The notes: generated from the letters alone by a model not told the origin. A stretch of DNA of 64,000 nt from an uncultured Duncaniella sp. (GCA_910587165.1 CAJUKP010000007.1:68118-132117); one strand, 5' to 3'; positions 31,944 through 41,540 are shown, numbered from the stretch's first letter. Numbers and translations are program-made.

Positions 31944-33803
31944 TTAGAGTTTGCTGTCGATGCTCTTGATCTTCGACTCGAGGTCGGCGAGATCGTCGCG
32001 CAGGCGCTGCATACGGCGCTGCATATCGCGCAGCATCGAGTCGGCGTTCTTCGAGCGTGCCGACAGGAAGCCCATGTTGTTCTCGTAGGTGAGGATCTCG
32101 CTACGGCGCTGTTCGTAGATTCTGAGCAGGCGTTCGCGTTCGCGCAGCAGGCGGTTGTGGTCGCCGCCCATCTCGCTGAGCGAGTTCTCGAACGACTCCA
32201 TTCTCGCACCGCGGCGCGAGAGGTCAAACTTCTCGTAGAGACCGTTGACCACGGCGCGGTATGCGTCATATATCTTGTCTTTCTCGGCGAAGGGGACGTG
32301 GCCCACGCTCTGCCATTCGGCCTGGAGCTCCTTGAGCTGGGCGGCGGCCTCCTCGCGTGAGAGCTGGCTCTCGCCGATGGCACGGAGTTTGTCTATGATC
32401 TCCTGTTTCTGCTCGAGGTTGGCGCGTTCGTTGCGGCGGGTGCCGGATGTGTTCTTCTTTTTCTGCTCGAAGAAATAGTCACAGGCGGCCAGGAAGCGGT
32501 GCCACACCTGGTCGGAGTGTTTCTTGGCCACGGCTCCGATTGTCTTCCATTCCTTCTGCATGGCCGAGAGTTCGTCGGCTGTCGCGCGCCAGTCGGTGCT
32601 GTCCTTGAGGGCCTCGGCACGTTCACACAATGCGATCTTGCGCTCGAGGTTCTTGGCGAGCACATCTTTCATCTCCTTGAAGAATCCGGCCTTGGCGGCG
32701 AAGAACTTGTCGCAGAGGGCGCGGAAGCGGGCAAAGAGGGCGTTGTTGGCCTTGCGTGAGGCATAGCCGAGCTTTTTCCACTCTTCCTGGGCCTTGAGGA
32801 ATTCAGCTGTCATGGCATCCCATGCGGCGTATGTGGAGAGGTTGGAGAAGTCGAGGGCTTCCAGACGTTCGCAGATGGCTGTCTTGGCCTCCTCGTTCTC
32901 ACGCTCGCGGGCCTTGCGCTCCACGAAGAAGTCCTGGTATTTCTTGTTGATTTCCGACGAGATGGTCTTGAACCGTCCCCATATCTCCTCGCGCACCTCC
33001 TTGCTGACGGGTCCGATGGCTCTCCACTGTTCGTGGAGCTCCTGCAGACGCTTGAAGGCCACGATCACATCCTCTTCGGCGCGCAGCTTCTCGGCCTCGG
33101 CTATGAGTGCCTCCTTTTCGGCGAGATTTTTCTTGAAGTCATAGTCGCGCAGCTCCTTGTTGATCTTCAGTTGGTCATAGAACTGCTCCACGGCATCCTG
33201 ATAGTTTTTCCAGAGGTCGGCGGCCACCTGCTGGGGCACATCTCCGATCTCCTTGAACTCGGTCTGCATCTCGCGCACATTGGGGAAGAGGCGGTTCACG
33301 TTGTCGGTGTCGGCGCTCATCTCGCGCAGTTTCTCGACGATGGCTTTCTTGCGGTCATAGTTGGCCTGAAGCACGGCCTCGATGGCGGCGCGGCGCTCGG
33401 CTTTCTTCTCCTTCACCACGTTGAGGAGTTCCTTCACCTTCTCTTCGGCGGGGTCAGGGGTGGGGGTGAATGTCGCGGGATCGTTGCCCTCGATGGCTTC
33501 GAATGCTTCACGCTCGGCGCGGATCTCGTCGTTGCGGAGCTGATAGAACTGTTGTTTGAGACGGGCCACATCTTCTGCCTGGATGTCGTCGGCCTCGAGA
33601 GCCGAGAGTTTCTCGAGAGCCTCGATTATCTCCTCTTTCGATAGCTGGCGGTGGCGTTCGGGGCGTTCTCCGGGGGTGTTTTCTCCGGTTTCAGTGGTGT
33701 CGCAGTCAGTTTTCACGGTTTCGGCAGCGGGTGCGGCCTCGTTTTCAAGGTTGGCGGTCTCCTGCACCTCCTGGGGTGTCAAGGATTGGTCTCGCAGTTC
33801 CAT
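31944..33803 (-). CDS. DUF349 repeat protein
   Basis: 619 residues, highly charged and helical throughout. After an acidic N-terminus (to about 45) come at least five DUF349-type helical bundles, each with a conserved W near its centre (for example FKEIGDVPQQVAADLWKNYQ, WRAIGPVSKEVREEIWGRF, WKKLGYASRKANNALFARF, WKTIGAVAKKHSDQVWHRF, WQSVGHVPFAEKDKIYDAY). It ends in a coiled coil. No signal peptide, so cytosolic. DUF349 proteins have no settled biochemical function; some have been linked to surface adherence and cell aggregation. Well recognised by family. Confidence 0.9.
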   Translation of the reverse strand: MELRDQSLTPQEVQETANLENEAAPAAETVKTDCDTTETGENTPGERPERHRQLSKEEIIEALEKLSALEADDIQAEDVARLKQQFYQLRNDEIRAEREAFEAIEGNDPATFTPTPDPAEEKVKELLNVVKEKKAERRAAIEAVLQANYDRKKAIVEKLREMSADTDNVNRLFPNVREMQTEFKEIGDVPQQVAADLWKNYQDAVEQFYDQLKINKELRDYDFKKNLAEKEALIAEAEKLRAEEDVIVAFKRLQELHEQWRAIGPVSKEVREEIWGRFKTISSEINKKYQDFFVERKARERENEEAKTAICERLEALDFSNLSTYAAWDAMTAEFLKAQEEWKKLGYASRKANNALFARFRALCDKFFAAKAGFFKEMKDVLAKNLERKIALCERAEALKDSTDWRATADELSAMQKEWKTIGAVAKKHSDQVWHRFLAACDYFFEQKKKNTSGTRRNERANLEQKQEIIDKLRAIGESQLSREEAAAQLKELQAEWQSVGHVPFAEKDKIYDAYRAVVNGLYEKFDLSRRGARMESFENSLSEMGGDHNRLLRERERLLRIYEQRRSEILTYENNMGFLSARSKNADSMLRDMQRRMQRLRDDLADLESKIKSIDSKL

Positions 33804-34175
33804 AGCGGTTAAGGGGTATAGTGATAATAATGTTTCCGCCGGGAGCTTGTGCGGAGCTCACGGAAGAAGGGAACGGTAAAAAATTCTATTTGGACGGCTA
33901 ATTTAATATTTTTTTTTCAAATATCACAAAAAACGCCTGAAAAAAATAAAAGTTACCTTTTGAGGGAAAAGGATACAGAAGGACAGAGGTTGGCAGAAGG
34001 AACAGAAATTTTGAGGGGGTTTGATAAGGAAGTCCCGATAACCGACGAAGATAGTGCCGATAACCGGCGTCTTACAGACGCCATTCACCTTATATCCGCT
34101 CATCCCGGGCACACCTCCGCTCATCCGGGCACACCTCCGCAAAGCTCCGGTGTACCCGGCTACTATCTAATCGGT

Positions 34176-34435
34176 GTCCTGCCGGACACCCACCGACACA
34201 AGTTCGGCCCGACGCCGCGGCCGCCCTGTCCGATGCCGTCGCATAAGTCCTGTCGGACATCCACCGCACAAGCTCGGCCCGATGTCCGTCGCGTAAGTCC
34301 TTCCGGACACCCACCGGCACAAGCTCGGCCCGATGTCCGTCGCGTAAGACCTGCCGGACACCCACCGCCACAAGTTCGGCCCGATGTCCGTCGCGTAAGT
34401 CCTTCCGGACACCCACCGCACAAGGCCAGTCCGCC
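34176..34435. repeat. Short tandem array with a ~51-nt period
   Basis: Five starts of a degenerate unit beginning GTCCTTCCGGACACCCACCG and ending TCCGTCGCGTAA occur at 34176, 34247, 34297, 34348 and 34399 (steps 71, 50, 51 and 51). The first unit is longer and divergent. Each unit starts with the same GGACACC hairpin half that flanks the array. It lies within island 1 and looks like local expansion of one of its modules. Confidence 0.85.
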
Positions 34436-35271
34436 CCCACCGCCCCCGTCGATGCGAGTACGATGCCCTGCCAGCAGCCACGTAGTGGCGGTGCAATGGT
34501 AGGCCAGGGTGATAACCCTGGTATCAAATCATGAAATATGATATTGCGTCGCGTAGCGCCGCAACATCGGTGATGAATTGCAGGTTATCAATGTAGCGCC
34601 ACAACGAGGGAAGCCGGGCGTTCGCATCCAAGTAGCGGCGCTACGCGACGCCAATTATTGATGGGGCATTTTGATACCGGGGTTATCACCCCGGCCTACC
34701 ATTGCACCGCCACTACGTGGCTTATTGGAGGGCATCGGATTCGGTTGGTTGTGTCGTGATGGTTCCGGACATTCGCATCCAAGTAGCGGCGCTACGCGAC
34801 GCCAATTTTTGCTGGGGCATATTGATACCGGGGTTGTCACCCCGGCCTACCATTGCATTGCCACTACGTGGCAAATTGACTCGTAGGGAATGGGGTATCG
34901 GTAGGATACGTGGCAAATTGACTCCGGCGGGATGCGGATACGTGGAATATATGATGCCGGAAAGGACATACGGACAGAGGAATGGGTGTCCGGCAGGACA
35001 CCGGTTAGATAGTAACCGTGGTACACCGGAGCTTTGCGGAGGTGTGCCCGGGATGAGCGGATGTAAGGTGAATGGCGTCTGTAAGACGCCGGTTATCGGG
35101 ACTTACTTCGCGGGTTATCGGGACTTATTTCACCGGCTATAGAGCTTTTTTCCCCATTTTCCGGTCTACCCTTTTTATTACAAAACACACCCACCCCTCA
35201 AAAAAACTCTGTTCCTTTTGCCACCTTCTGTCCATCTGTATCCCTTTTCCTAAGAAGGTAAAATTAAAAAA

Positions 35272-35306
35272 AAAAGGAACAGACTTCAAAAAAATCTGTT
35301 CCTTTT
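35272..35306 (-). terminator. Terminator in the right arm of island 1
   Basis: AAAAGGAACAGA (35272-35283) pairs with TCTGTTCCTTTT (35295-35306) over 12 bp. On the minus strand the stem is followed by a long U-run (A-run 35266-35275 on the plus strand). It would terminate the gene whose stop is at 35348. Confidence 0.8.
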
Positions 35307-35347
35307 ATTCTTATGGTCTTCTGTATCCTTTTCCTCAAAAGGTAACT

Positions 35348-36493
35348 TTATCTAACGATGATCTTGCGATGGTTTGAGATGTAGATGCCGGGGGTGAGGG
35401 AGGAGGTGCCTTCGCGGGTATCGCCCACTTTGACACCCATCATGTTGTAGATGGCGTGGATGGCGTCGTCAGAATCGGTGCTGATGCCGTCGATGCCGGC
35501 CTGTACCCAATCCTCATATTCGGCGGGGCTCATGACGGTGAGTGTCTCGGGTGTTCCGGCGGGCACGGGGAGATATGCCTTGTTGCGGGGGAGATACTCG
35601 TCCGCGCAGGTGACGAATCCCAGTTTGCCGTCGGCGGTGAGGCCGGGCACACGCATGGTGGCCTTGTCGTTGGCCACACGGTTGACGTGCTTGTACTTGC
35701 CGCTCTGGAAGTAGACACCCTTGAGCATATTGCCCTGCAGCGATGCCGTGGCAGAGGTGCCGATGTCAAGCCTGTTGGCCGACGGATTGGCCGAGCTGCA
35801 GCCGATGATGACGGGGGTTGCCCCGGGAATGGCTCCGGTGGTCTCCTCGACCACGGCGATGCCGTGTTTCGAGTCGACTTTGGTGACATAGAGAGCCTTC
35901 ATGCCGGAGGATGCGAACGAGTAGGGGAACTCGGCGAAGAACGATGAGTAGAACTCACCTCCGGCGCAGCTGATGTCGGGAGTGATGCCGAAATAGTTCT
36001 CGGTGTCGGCCGAGATGGGTTTGAGCTCCCAGTAGCGCCACTTGCCCTCGCCGTTGTCGGAGAGTTTTCCCTCCTGGTTGTCGAGCACGCGCTCGCCGTC
36101 GCAGAGATATTTGGTGAGTCCGCTGTTGGAAGCGTAGAGGAGATATGTATCGGTCAGAGAGCTGACGGCTCTGAGACTCACATAATAGTCGATGATTTTG
36201 TTGATGCCGGTGCCCTGGGCGGTGACGTCATACTGGCGGTCGCCGACGTGGTCGAAGTAGAGCACTGTGGCGGGGTCGGACACCGAACGGTCCCAGCCGT
36301 TCCAGAGCTCGATGGCGTTGAGGTCGGCCGAAGTGGCTCCCATGTCGATTGTGCCGTGGTTGTCGAGCACATATACATAGCGGGAGCTCATGTGGTTCAT
36401 GCAGCGGTAATATCCGTTTTCGGGGAGTTTTTCGGCTGCTGAGGCTGCTGATGCGATGCAGCAGATAGAGAGTAGGAGGGTGATTGGTTTCAT
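35348..36493 (-). CDS. Secreted protein with a C-terminal sorting-type tail
   Basis: 381 residues with a signal peptide (MKPITLLLSICCIASAASA). The body is beta-rich with no recognised catalytic motif (GYYRCMNHMSSRYVYVLD, YVSLRAVSSLTDTYLLYASN). The last ~35 residues (IYNMMGVKVG...LTPGIYISNHRKIIVR) resemble the C-terminal signal that Bacteroidota secreted proteins use for sorting to the surface. It lies 86 nt downstream of ompA-like 36580-37707, separated by a terminator. Function unknown. Confidence 0.8.
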   Translation of the reverse strand: MKPITLLLSICCIASAASAAEKLPENGYYRCMNHMSSRYVYVLDNHGTIDMGATSADLNAIELWNGWDRSVSDPATVLYFDHVGDRQYDVTAQGTGINKIIDYYVSLRAVSSLTDTYLLYASNSGLTKYLCDGERVLDNQEGKLSDNGEGKWRYWELKPISADTENYFGITPDISCAGGEFYSSFFAEFPYSFASSGMKALYVTKVDSKHGIAVVEETTGAIPGATPVIIGCSSANPSANRLDIGTSATASLQGNMLKGVYFQSGKYKHVNRVANDKATMRVPGLTADGKLGFVTCADEYLPRNKAYLPVPAGTPETLTVMSPAEYEDWVQAGIDGISTDSDDAIHAIYNMMGVKVGDTREGTSSLTPGIYISNHRKIIVR

Positions 36494-36500
36494 TATCTGT

Positions 36501-36555
36501 GAAAAAGGTGACCGGTTCCGGCAAATACGGTTTTCATATTGTCAGAACCGGTCAC
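36501..36555 (-). terminator. Terminator after the OmpA-family gene
   Basis: GTGACCGGTTC (36508-36518) pairs with GAACCGGTCAC (36545-36555), 11 bp, and is followed on the minus strand by TTTTTC. It sits between the OmpA-family gene and the secreted protein gene, so the latter has its own promoter or depends on readthrough. Confidence 0.8.
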
Positions 36556-36579
36556 GGTCTTAGCTGTTAATTGCTTGGA

Positions 36580-37707
36580 TTAGTCCTCGGTGACGCAGAC
36601 TGCCACGCGGTTGAGCACGGGCTTGTCGAAGGGAGGCTGTGACTCAGCGGTCATACCTGCAGCCTTGATGCGGTCGGCGGCGATACCGAAGTCCTTGCGG
36701 AGCACATCGGCAACGGCCTGGGCGCGCTTCTCGGCGAGGTTGAGGTTGAGCTTGAGCGAGCCGGTGCCCTTGTCGGCATAACCGGTGATGTTCACCTTAG
36801 CCTTGGGGTTGGCCTTGAGATACTCGGCGATCTCTTTGATCTTCACCATTTCATACACAGAGATCTGGGTCTTGGAGATGGTGAAGAAGATGTCGCGTGA
36901 GATGGGCTCCTGAACGTCCTTGACAATCTCCACGGGCTTGGCGGGAACCTCGACGATCTTCTCGACGATCTTCTCCTCCACGATCACCTGGGGTGCGGGA
37001 GCCACTTTCTTCTTCTTGGTGAAGGAAGTGCCGAAGGTGTATTTCACACCTGCGAGACCGTTGAAATACCAGTCGGCGTTGCCGGCCTTCTTGGAGTTGT
37101 AGCCGTCGGGCAGCACGTTGGCCTGGAGTTCGAGACCTACTTTCCAGTTCTCGGCCACACGGAAGTCGATGGCGGCGCCCATGCGGAACACGAAGCGGGC
37201 CTGAGTGCCGGTCCAGTTCTTCTGCAGCACGGTGAATCCGGCTGCCTCGCTCAGGGCGGCGTTGATGTTGTTGGCTTCCTTGTTCTTGTAGCCGATGTTG
37301 ACGCCGAGACCGGCGAGAACGTTCACGTCCACAAGACGCTCGGGGTTGTAGCCGCCGATGAAGTTGGTGAGGCTGAAGGTAGCGTCGACCATCGGGGCGA
37401 TGTAGTTCCATTTCCACTTGTGGGTGCCGCGGAAGTCAATCGAACCCTTGCTCTGCCAGGAGTTGAGTGAGAAGCGGGCGCCGAAGAGGGGGGTGAACTG
37501 ATAGCCTGCGGCGAGCTGGGCGTTGGGAGCGAGGAGGTCGCCGAAGCTTGCCTCTCCGAGGGTCTCCTGGATGCCCACCTGTGCCTGGCCATACCAGTGG
37601 GGGTTGAATACGTATTCAAATTCCTCCGCCGGTTCCTGGGCTGAGACAGCGAAGCCGGTGAGGGCCACAGCTGCGGTCAGCAATGATTTTTTTATAGTCA
37701 TTTTCAT
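36580..37707 (-). CDS. OmpA-family outer-membrane protein
   Basis: 375 residues. Signal peptide to about 23 (TAAVALTGFAVSAQ), an 8-stranded-type beta-barrel (about 30-220), a linker with Lys/Val/Glu repeats (KVAPAPQVIVEEKIVEKIVEV) and an OmpA C-terminal domain (about 265-370; FFTISKTQIS..., ITGYADKGTGSLKLNLNLAEKRAQAVADVL) that binds peptidoglycan. A structural link between outer membrane and cell wall. Downstream of the large lipoprotein gene by 23 nt, likely in one transcript with it. Confidence 0.93.
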   Translation of the reverse strand: MKMTIKKSLLTAAVALTGFAVSAQEPAEEFEYVFNPHWYGQAQVGIQETLGEASFGDLLAPNAQLAAGYQFTPLFGARFSLNSWQSKGSIDFRGTHKWKWNYIAPMVDATFSLTNFIGGYNPERLVDVNVLAGLGVNIGYKNKEANNINAALSEAAGFTVLQKNWTGTQARFVFRMGAAIDFRVAENWKVGLELQANVLPDGYNSKKAGNADWYFNGLAGVKYTFGTSFTKKKKVAPAPQVIVEEKIVEKIVEVPAKPVEIVKDVQEPISRDIFFTISKTQISVYEMVKIKEIAEYLKANPKAKVNITGYADKGTGSLKLNLNLAEKRAQAVADVLRKDFGIAADRIKAAGMTAESQPPFDKPVLNRVAVCVTED

Positions 37708-37730
37708 CTTGTTCTTGAATGGGTAGGAAT

Positions 37731-40280
37731 TTATTCGGCAGACAGATAGAACTTGCGGGTAGAGGTGACTCCGTGGTAGTCAAGCGACGAGTAAACGATC
37801 TCGTAGGTGTAACCCTTGGTGAGCTTGAAGCTGTACTCGGTGGTGGTACCTGCAACTACAGTGTTCCACTGGGCAACGCCGTTGGCAGCGTTGAGGATGT
37901 CGGTGGCTGTGGTCTTGTTCTGGTCGCCGGTGCGCCATACGTTGGTCACGGCAACATACTTCTGATAGGAAGGAACGAGGATCTCGCCGTTGAAGCTGGT
38001 GGCGAAGAGACGCAGACCGTTACCGCCGTCGAGCTTGAACCATGAGGGGAGCGCGGGGTTGTTGGAGAGCTGGTGGAGCTGACCGTCGCCTGCGTTGTAG
38101 AGCATGGTCACCTGCAGATAGTGGTTGGGATCCTTGAGGAGCTTGTTGACGCGGTTGATGAGACCGTTCACCTTGTTGATGTACTTGTTGACAGTGCCGA
38201 GGTAGCCGTTAACCTTGTCCTCGATGTTGCCAACGATGTCCTTGAACTGCTCGTTGATCGAGGTCTGGAACTCCTTCATCTTCATGTTGATCTGAAGGTT
38301 GATGTCCTCGGCAACCTTGGTCATGGCATCCTTGAATGCCTTCTGGAGCTTGGCATCCTGAGTCTGGAGTGCAGTGGAGATGGACTCGGAGATGGCACCC
38401 TCAAGGCTGGTGAGATCATCAGCCCAGACTGTGGTCTCCTTCATGTAACCGATGATAGTGGTCTTGTCATCACCATAGATAGGAGTCTCGGGGATTACAA
38501 CTTTGATCTTCTGGCCTTCGAGGCTTACGTTGATATCACCGAAGGTGAAGTTGAAGGGAACGTTGCTGAGGTTGAAGCTGAACTCAGGCACCTTGATGTT
38601 GATCTCGTCGGTGAGGTTGAAGTCTTCGATGGGCGAGATGTTGCCGATGGGACGGAAAGTCTTGCCATAGAGGAACTTGTAGCTGAGGGGCTTGAAGGTA
38701 GTGGCGGCGAGTGAGAACTCTGAGTAGGTGGCGTTCTCCTTCTCACCCTTGAGGAAGCCTACTACCTGACCGAGGTCGTCGGTCTCGTCGATAACCTCCT
38801 CATACTTCCAGGAAGCGCGCACGCCATAGGCGGTGAGCTTGTTGTTGAACTGGTCGAACACGAGCTTGGTGAGCGAGGCGATGTCAGAGAGGGAGTGGTT
38901 GCGGAGGAGCTCCTCAACGCGGCTCTTGAAGTCTTCCTGAACGGTGAACTTCACGCCCTCGAGGTCAGCGATGTCGTTGACCTTCACGGTTGCGTCGGCG
39001 GTGTAGAGGCTGTTGGGGGTGTTCTCGGAAGCGCGGCCGAAACCGAACTTGAGTTCCTCGTCGCTTGCTGCGAGAGCGGAGAGCTGTACCTTGCCGGTCT
39101 CACCCTTGCTGTTCACGAACTCGAAAGTTGTGCCCTCGAGGTCGAGGTTGACGGGGTTGACGGTCATGTAGATGGTACCGAGGTCGAGCTTGTCGCCCTC
39201 GAGGCCGAGGATGCCGTCGAAGTTGGTGGGACGGACGCCCAGACGAGCCTGATCGGCAGCGGTGAGCCACTCCTTGTGGTCATACTCGTTGGCCGATGAA
39301 GCGAAGCCGGGGAAGTTGACGTTGATAGCCTCACCGTAGTAAGCCATGAGCATACCTGACTTGATGTCGGCGGGGAGGTTGATCTTGCCGAACACGGGGT
39401 TGCTTACCTGCTGGAGCACGATGCCGGTCACGAGCTTGTTGAGCTGACCGGTGAGTGCGTACACCTTGGCGTCGATGCGCTTGATGTCTTCCTCATTTTT
39501 AGCCACGCGGAGCTCGAGCTTGTCGAGAGCCTCAGCCACGTTGCCGATGCTGTCGAAAGCCTGCTTCATGGAGTCGCTGAGATTCTTGTAGTCAGCCTTG
39601 AGAGCGTTGGCGAGCGTGAGAGCCTCGTCGGCGTTCTTGCTGGCAGTGTCGGCAACCTCACTGATTTTATGGAGGAGACCCTTGATGTTGGTCACATCCT
39701 GATCAGTGTATTCGTAGCCTTCGAGAAGGGCAGCGAGGATGGTTGAATCCTGCTTTGAACGACGGTCGGCATCAAGAGCCTTGTCGACTACAGCGGGGAG
39801 GTCGGTGCCGAGACCTTCGAGCTTGGCAGCGAGATCCTCGAGACCGAGAGCGTCAGAGTTGGCTTCAAGCTGATTGAGGATAGCATCAATGGCACCAAAA
39901 CGATCGGCGAGAGAGGTGTAGGTTCCGTTGTGGTCGTCGTCGATAGGCACACCACTGAGAGCATTGTTGATTTGCTCGAGATACCAGTTGAGATTCTGGT
40001 GTGAACCATATTTGGTCACGTAGGCGTTGAGGTCAGCCTCAAAACCGGTCTTGTGGTAGTTTTCCCAAGCTTTTTCGCAATCTTCCTTGCATTTCTTCTG
40101 AGCTGCTTCCAACTTGGTCTTAGCCTCCTCAAGGAGCTGAATTTTCTGCTCAAGGGTGAGATTGTCGCTCTTGAGTTCGGCTCTAAGATCCTCGATGTTG
40201 TCCTTACATGAAGTGACAGACATGGCTCCGCCCATGAGGAGGGAGGCGGCCAGGAATCCGTTAAGTAATTTTTTGTTCAT
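37731..40280 (-). CDS. Large helical surface lipoprotein, unknown function
   Basis: 849 residues. Lipoprotein signal with Cys25 (MSVTSC) followed by KDNIEDL, then long coiled-coil segments (about 30-75, 180-290 and 640-720) flanking a beta-rich middle. The last coil has a near-repeat YLGTVNKYINKVNGLINRV. A C-terminal beta-sandwich-like part (YTYEIVYSSLDYHGVTSTRKF) ends the protein. It looks like a surface or periplasmic spanning lipoprotein of the type found widely in gut Bacteroidales. Codon choice and length suggest strong expression, but no named family is recognised. Followed by ompA-like after 23 nt. Confidence 0.85.
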   Translation of the reverse strand: MNKKLLNGFLAASLLMGGAMSVTSCKDNIEDLRAELKSDNLTLEQKIQLLEEAKTKLEAAQKKCKEDCEKAWENYHKTGFEADLNAYVTKYGSHQNLNWYLEQINNALSGVPIDDDHNGTYTSLADRFGAIDAILNQLEANSDALGLEDLAAKLEGLGTDLPAVVDKALDADRRSKQDSTILAALLEGYEYTDQDVTNIKGLLHKISEVADTASKNADEALTLANALKADYKNLSDSMKQAFDSIGNVAEALDKLELRVAKNEEDIKRIDAKVYALTGQLNKLVTGIVLQQVSNPVFGKINLPADIKSGMLMAYYGEAINVNFPGFASSANEYDHKEWLTAADQARLGVRPTNFDGILGLEGDKLDLGTIYMTVNPVNLDLEGTTFEFVNSKGETGKVQLSALAASDEELKFGFGRASENTPNSLYTADATVKVNDIADLEGVKFTVQEDFKSRVEELLRNHSLSDIASLTKLVFDQFNNKLTAYGVRASWKYEEVIDETDDLGQVVGFLKGEKENATYSEFSLAATTFKPLSYKFLYGKTFRPIGNISPIEDFNLTDEINIKVPEFSFNLSNVPFNFTFGDINVSLEGQKIKVVIPETPIYGDDKTTIIGYMKETTVWADDLTSLEGAISESISTALQTQDAKLQKAFKDAMTKVAEDINLQINMKMKEFQTSINEQFKDIVGNIEDKVNGYLGTVNKYINKVNGLINRVNKLLKDPNHYLQVTMLYNAGDGQLHQLSNNPALPSWFKLDGGNGLRLFATSFNGEILVPSYQKYVAVTNVWRTGDQNKTTATDILNAANGVAQWNTVVAGTTTEYSFKLTKGYTYEIVYSSLDYHGVTSTRKFYLSAE

Positions 40281-40419
40281 TACTTTGCTTTTGTTATTTA
40301 TAAAATATAGGTTAATTGTCTATGTTAGTTTTAACGTGGAATTTAATGATGGATCTTAAACAAAATGCGTAAGATGAATGTCAAGTAAAAATATTGAGTA
40401 TACTTTACGAAAAACGCAG

Positions 40420-40469
40420 CAAAATTAACAAAAAAAAATTATCTTTCCGCATTTTTTTGAGTAAATTTG
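40420..40469. promoter_or_regulatory. Back-to-back -7 elements of the divergent surface-protein genes
   Basis: On the minus strand TAATTTTG (40427-40420) faces the lipoprotein gene (leader ~135 nt); on the plus strand TAAATTTG (40462-40469) faces the beta-barrel gene (leader ~25 nt). Neither has a clear -33 TTTG at the usual distance. The intervening DNA is A/T-rich. Confidence 0.45.
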
Positions 40470-40500
40470 CACCGAAAACGAAATTAGGAGCAATTTTTAC

Positions 40501-41478
40501 ATGAAAAAAACCATTCTCACATCTCTTCTTGCTTGTTTCCTGTCAGTTCCCGCCGCCCATTGTGGCGATACCGATAATAATAAAGCCAACATACAGTCAG
40601 CCGGCACGGCCTTTGTCGAGACAATGGATCTCGGCGTCACCCTCGGCACCACGGGCATAGGTCTGGAGGTGTCGGCAATGCCCACATCATTCCTTCGCGT
40701 CAGGGCGGGCGTGGATTATATGCCCCGCTTCAATGTGCCGGTGCGTTTCAATCTCGACAGCTACCGCGACGGCGCTCTCTCGGGCTCGGACTTCTCGGAG
40801 ATCCAGGATATGATGAAGCAGATCTCGGGGTTTGACGTCGATCAGACCGTCAAGATGAACTGCAAGGCCAATATGGTGAACTTCAAGCTGATGATCGACG
40901 TGTTCCCGCTGCGCAACAAGCACTGGTATGCCACGGCCGGTTTCTACTGGGGCACGTCGCGCATAGGCTCGGCGGTCAACGATATGTCGGAGATGCCTTC
41001 GCTGCTCGCCATCGGTATGTTCAACCAGATGCACGACTGGGCGCTCACCACCGATTTCATCGAGACACCTATATATGATAATGTTTATCTTGATCCAGAT
41101 GTGGCTGACCGCCTGAAGGAGAAGATGGAGGAGTCGGGCCGCGTGGGTATCCATGTGGGCGATTTCCGCGACGGCACTCCCTATATGATGGAGCCTGACA
41201 GCGACGGCCTGGTCAAGGCTGACCTGAGGGTCAACAGTTTCAAGCCGTATCTCGGCCTGGGTTATGTGACAGCCGTTGGCCGCGACAAGCGTATAAATAT
41301 AGGTGTCGACGGGGGTGTGCTGTTCTGGGGTGGCAAGCCCCGGCTCGTGACGCATGAGAATGTCGACCTTGTGGGCGATGTGGTGGATATAAAAGGTGAG
41401 GTGGGCGACTATGTAGGTGTCGTGAAAGCCCTCACGGTCTATCCCGTGCTCAATTTCAGGGTGGCATATAAGTTTTAA
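40501..41478 (+). CDS. Outer-membrane beta-barrel protein, unknown function
   Basis: 325 residues with a signal peptide (MKKTILTSLLACFLSVPAAHC). Alternating hydrophobic/polar strands (GLEVSAMPTSFLRVRAGVDYM, FKLMIDVFPLRNKHWYATAGFYWG, FKPYLGLGYVTAVGRDKRINIGVDGGVLFWG) and a terminal strand NFRVAYKF ending in Phe are the mark of an outer-membrane barrel. Two acidic surface-loop regions. No family name can be given. Its stop codon is immediately followed by the repeat island. Confidence 0.8.
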   Translation: MKKTILTSLLACFLSVPAAHCGDTDNNKANIQSAGTAFVETMDLGVTLGTTGIGLEVSAMPTSFLRVRAGVDYMPRFNVPVRFNLDSYRDGALSGSDFSEIQDMMKQISGFDVDQTVKMNCKANMVNFKLMIDVFPLRNKHWYATAGFYWGTSRIGSAVNDMSEMPSLLAIGMFNQMHDWALTTDFIETPIYDNVYLDPDVADRLKEKMEESGRVGIHVGDFRDGTPYMMEPDSDGLVKADLRVNSFKPYLGLGYVTAVGRDKRINIGVDGGVLFWGGKPRLVTHENVDLVGDVVDIKGEVGDYVGVVKALTVYPVLNFRVAYKF

Positions 41479-41540
41479 AGTTACCTTTGTATAGAAGAAG
41501 TTACTTCTGAGGATAAGGGTACATAAGAACATAAGGAAAG

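Larger units (their letters stand above)
33804..35347. repeat. Compound palindromic non-coding island 1
   Basis: About 1.5 kb without a gene. From 33948 to 35349 the two halves are imperfect inverted copies: AAAGTTACCTTTTGAGG (33948-33964) matches the right end (35333-35349), and inside it GGATACA blocks, GGCGTCTTACAGACGCC (34066-34082; right copy 35074-35090) and GGTGTCCTGCCGGACACC (34173-34190; right copy 34985-35002) recur in mirror order. The middle (34477-34873) has one forward and two reverse copies of a module made of GCCACGTAGTGGC, a tract with a CGGGGTTATCACCCCG-like hairpin, and GGCGTCGCGTAGCG. The right terminus overlaps the stop codon of the gene at 35348. The same modules build the island at 41477-42498. 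Confidence 0.9.

Noticed and set aside
33924..34142. Short frames in the repeat islands that translate to similar peptides, such as ones with VCKTPVIG
   Set aside because: They come from the GGCGTCTTACAGACGCC hairpin module read in one frame and appear wherever the module occurs, on both strands. They show no protein-like pattern, so I treat the islands as non-coding.
34163..34423. A repeat-rich frame over the tandem array, with a 17-residue period
   Set aside because: The period is due to the ~51-nt DNA unit, a multiple of three by chance. The unit is Arg/Gly/Cys-rich and lies within the palindromic island, with no start-site context.
34176..34435. Tandem array considered as a CRISPR array
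   Set aside because: The copies are adjacent and similar throughout; there are no unique spacers between conserved repeats and no cas gene nearby.
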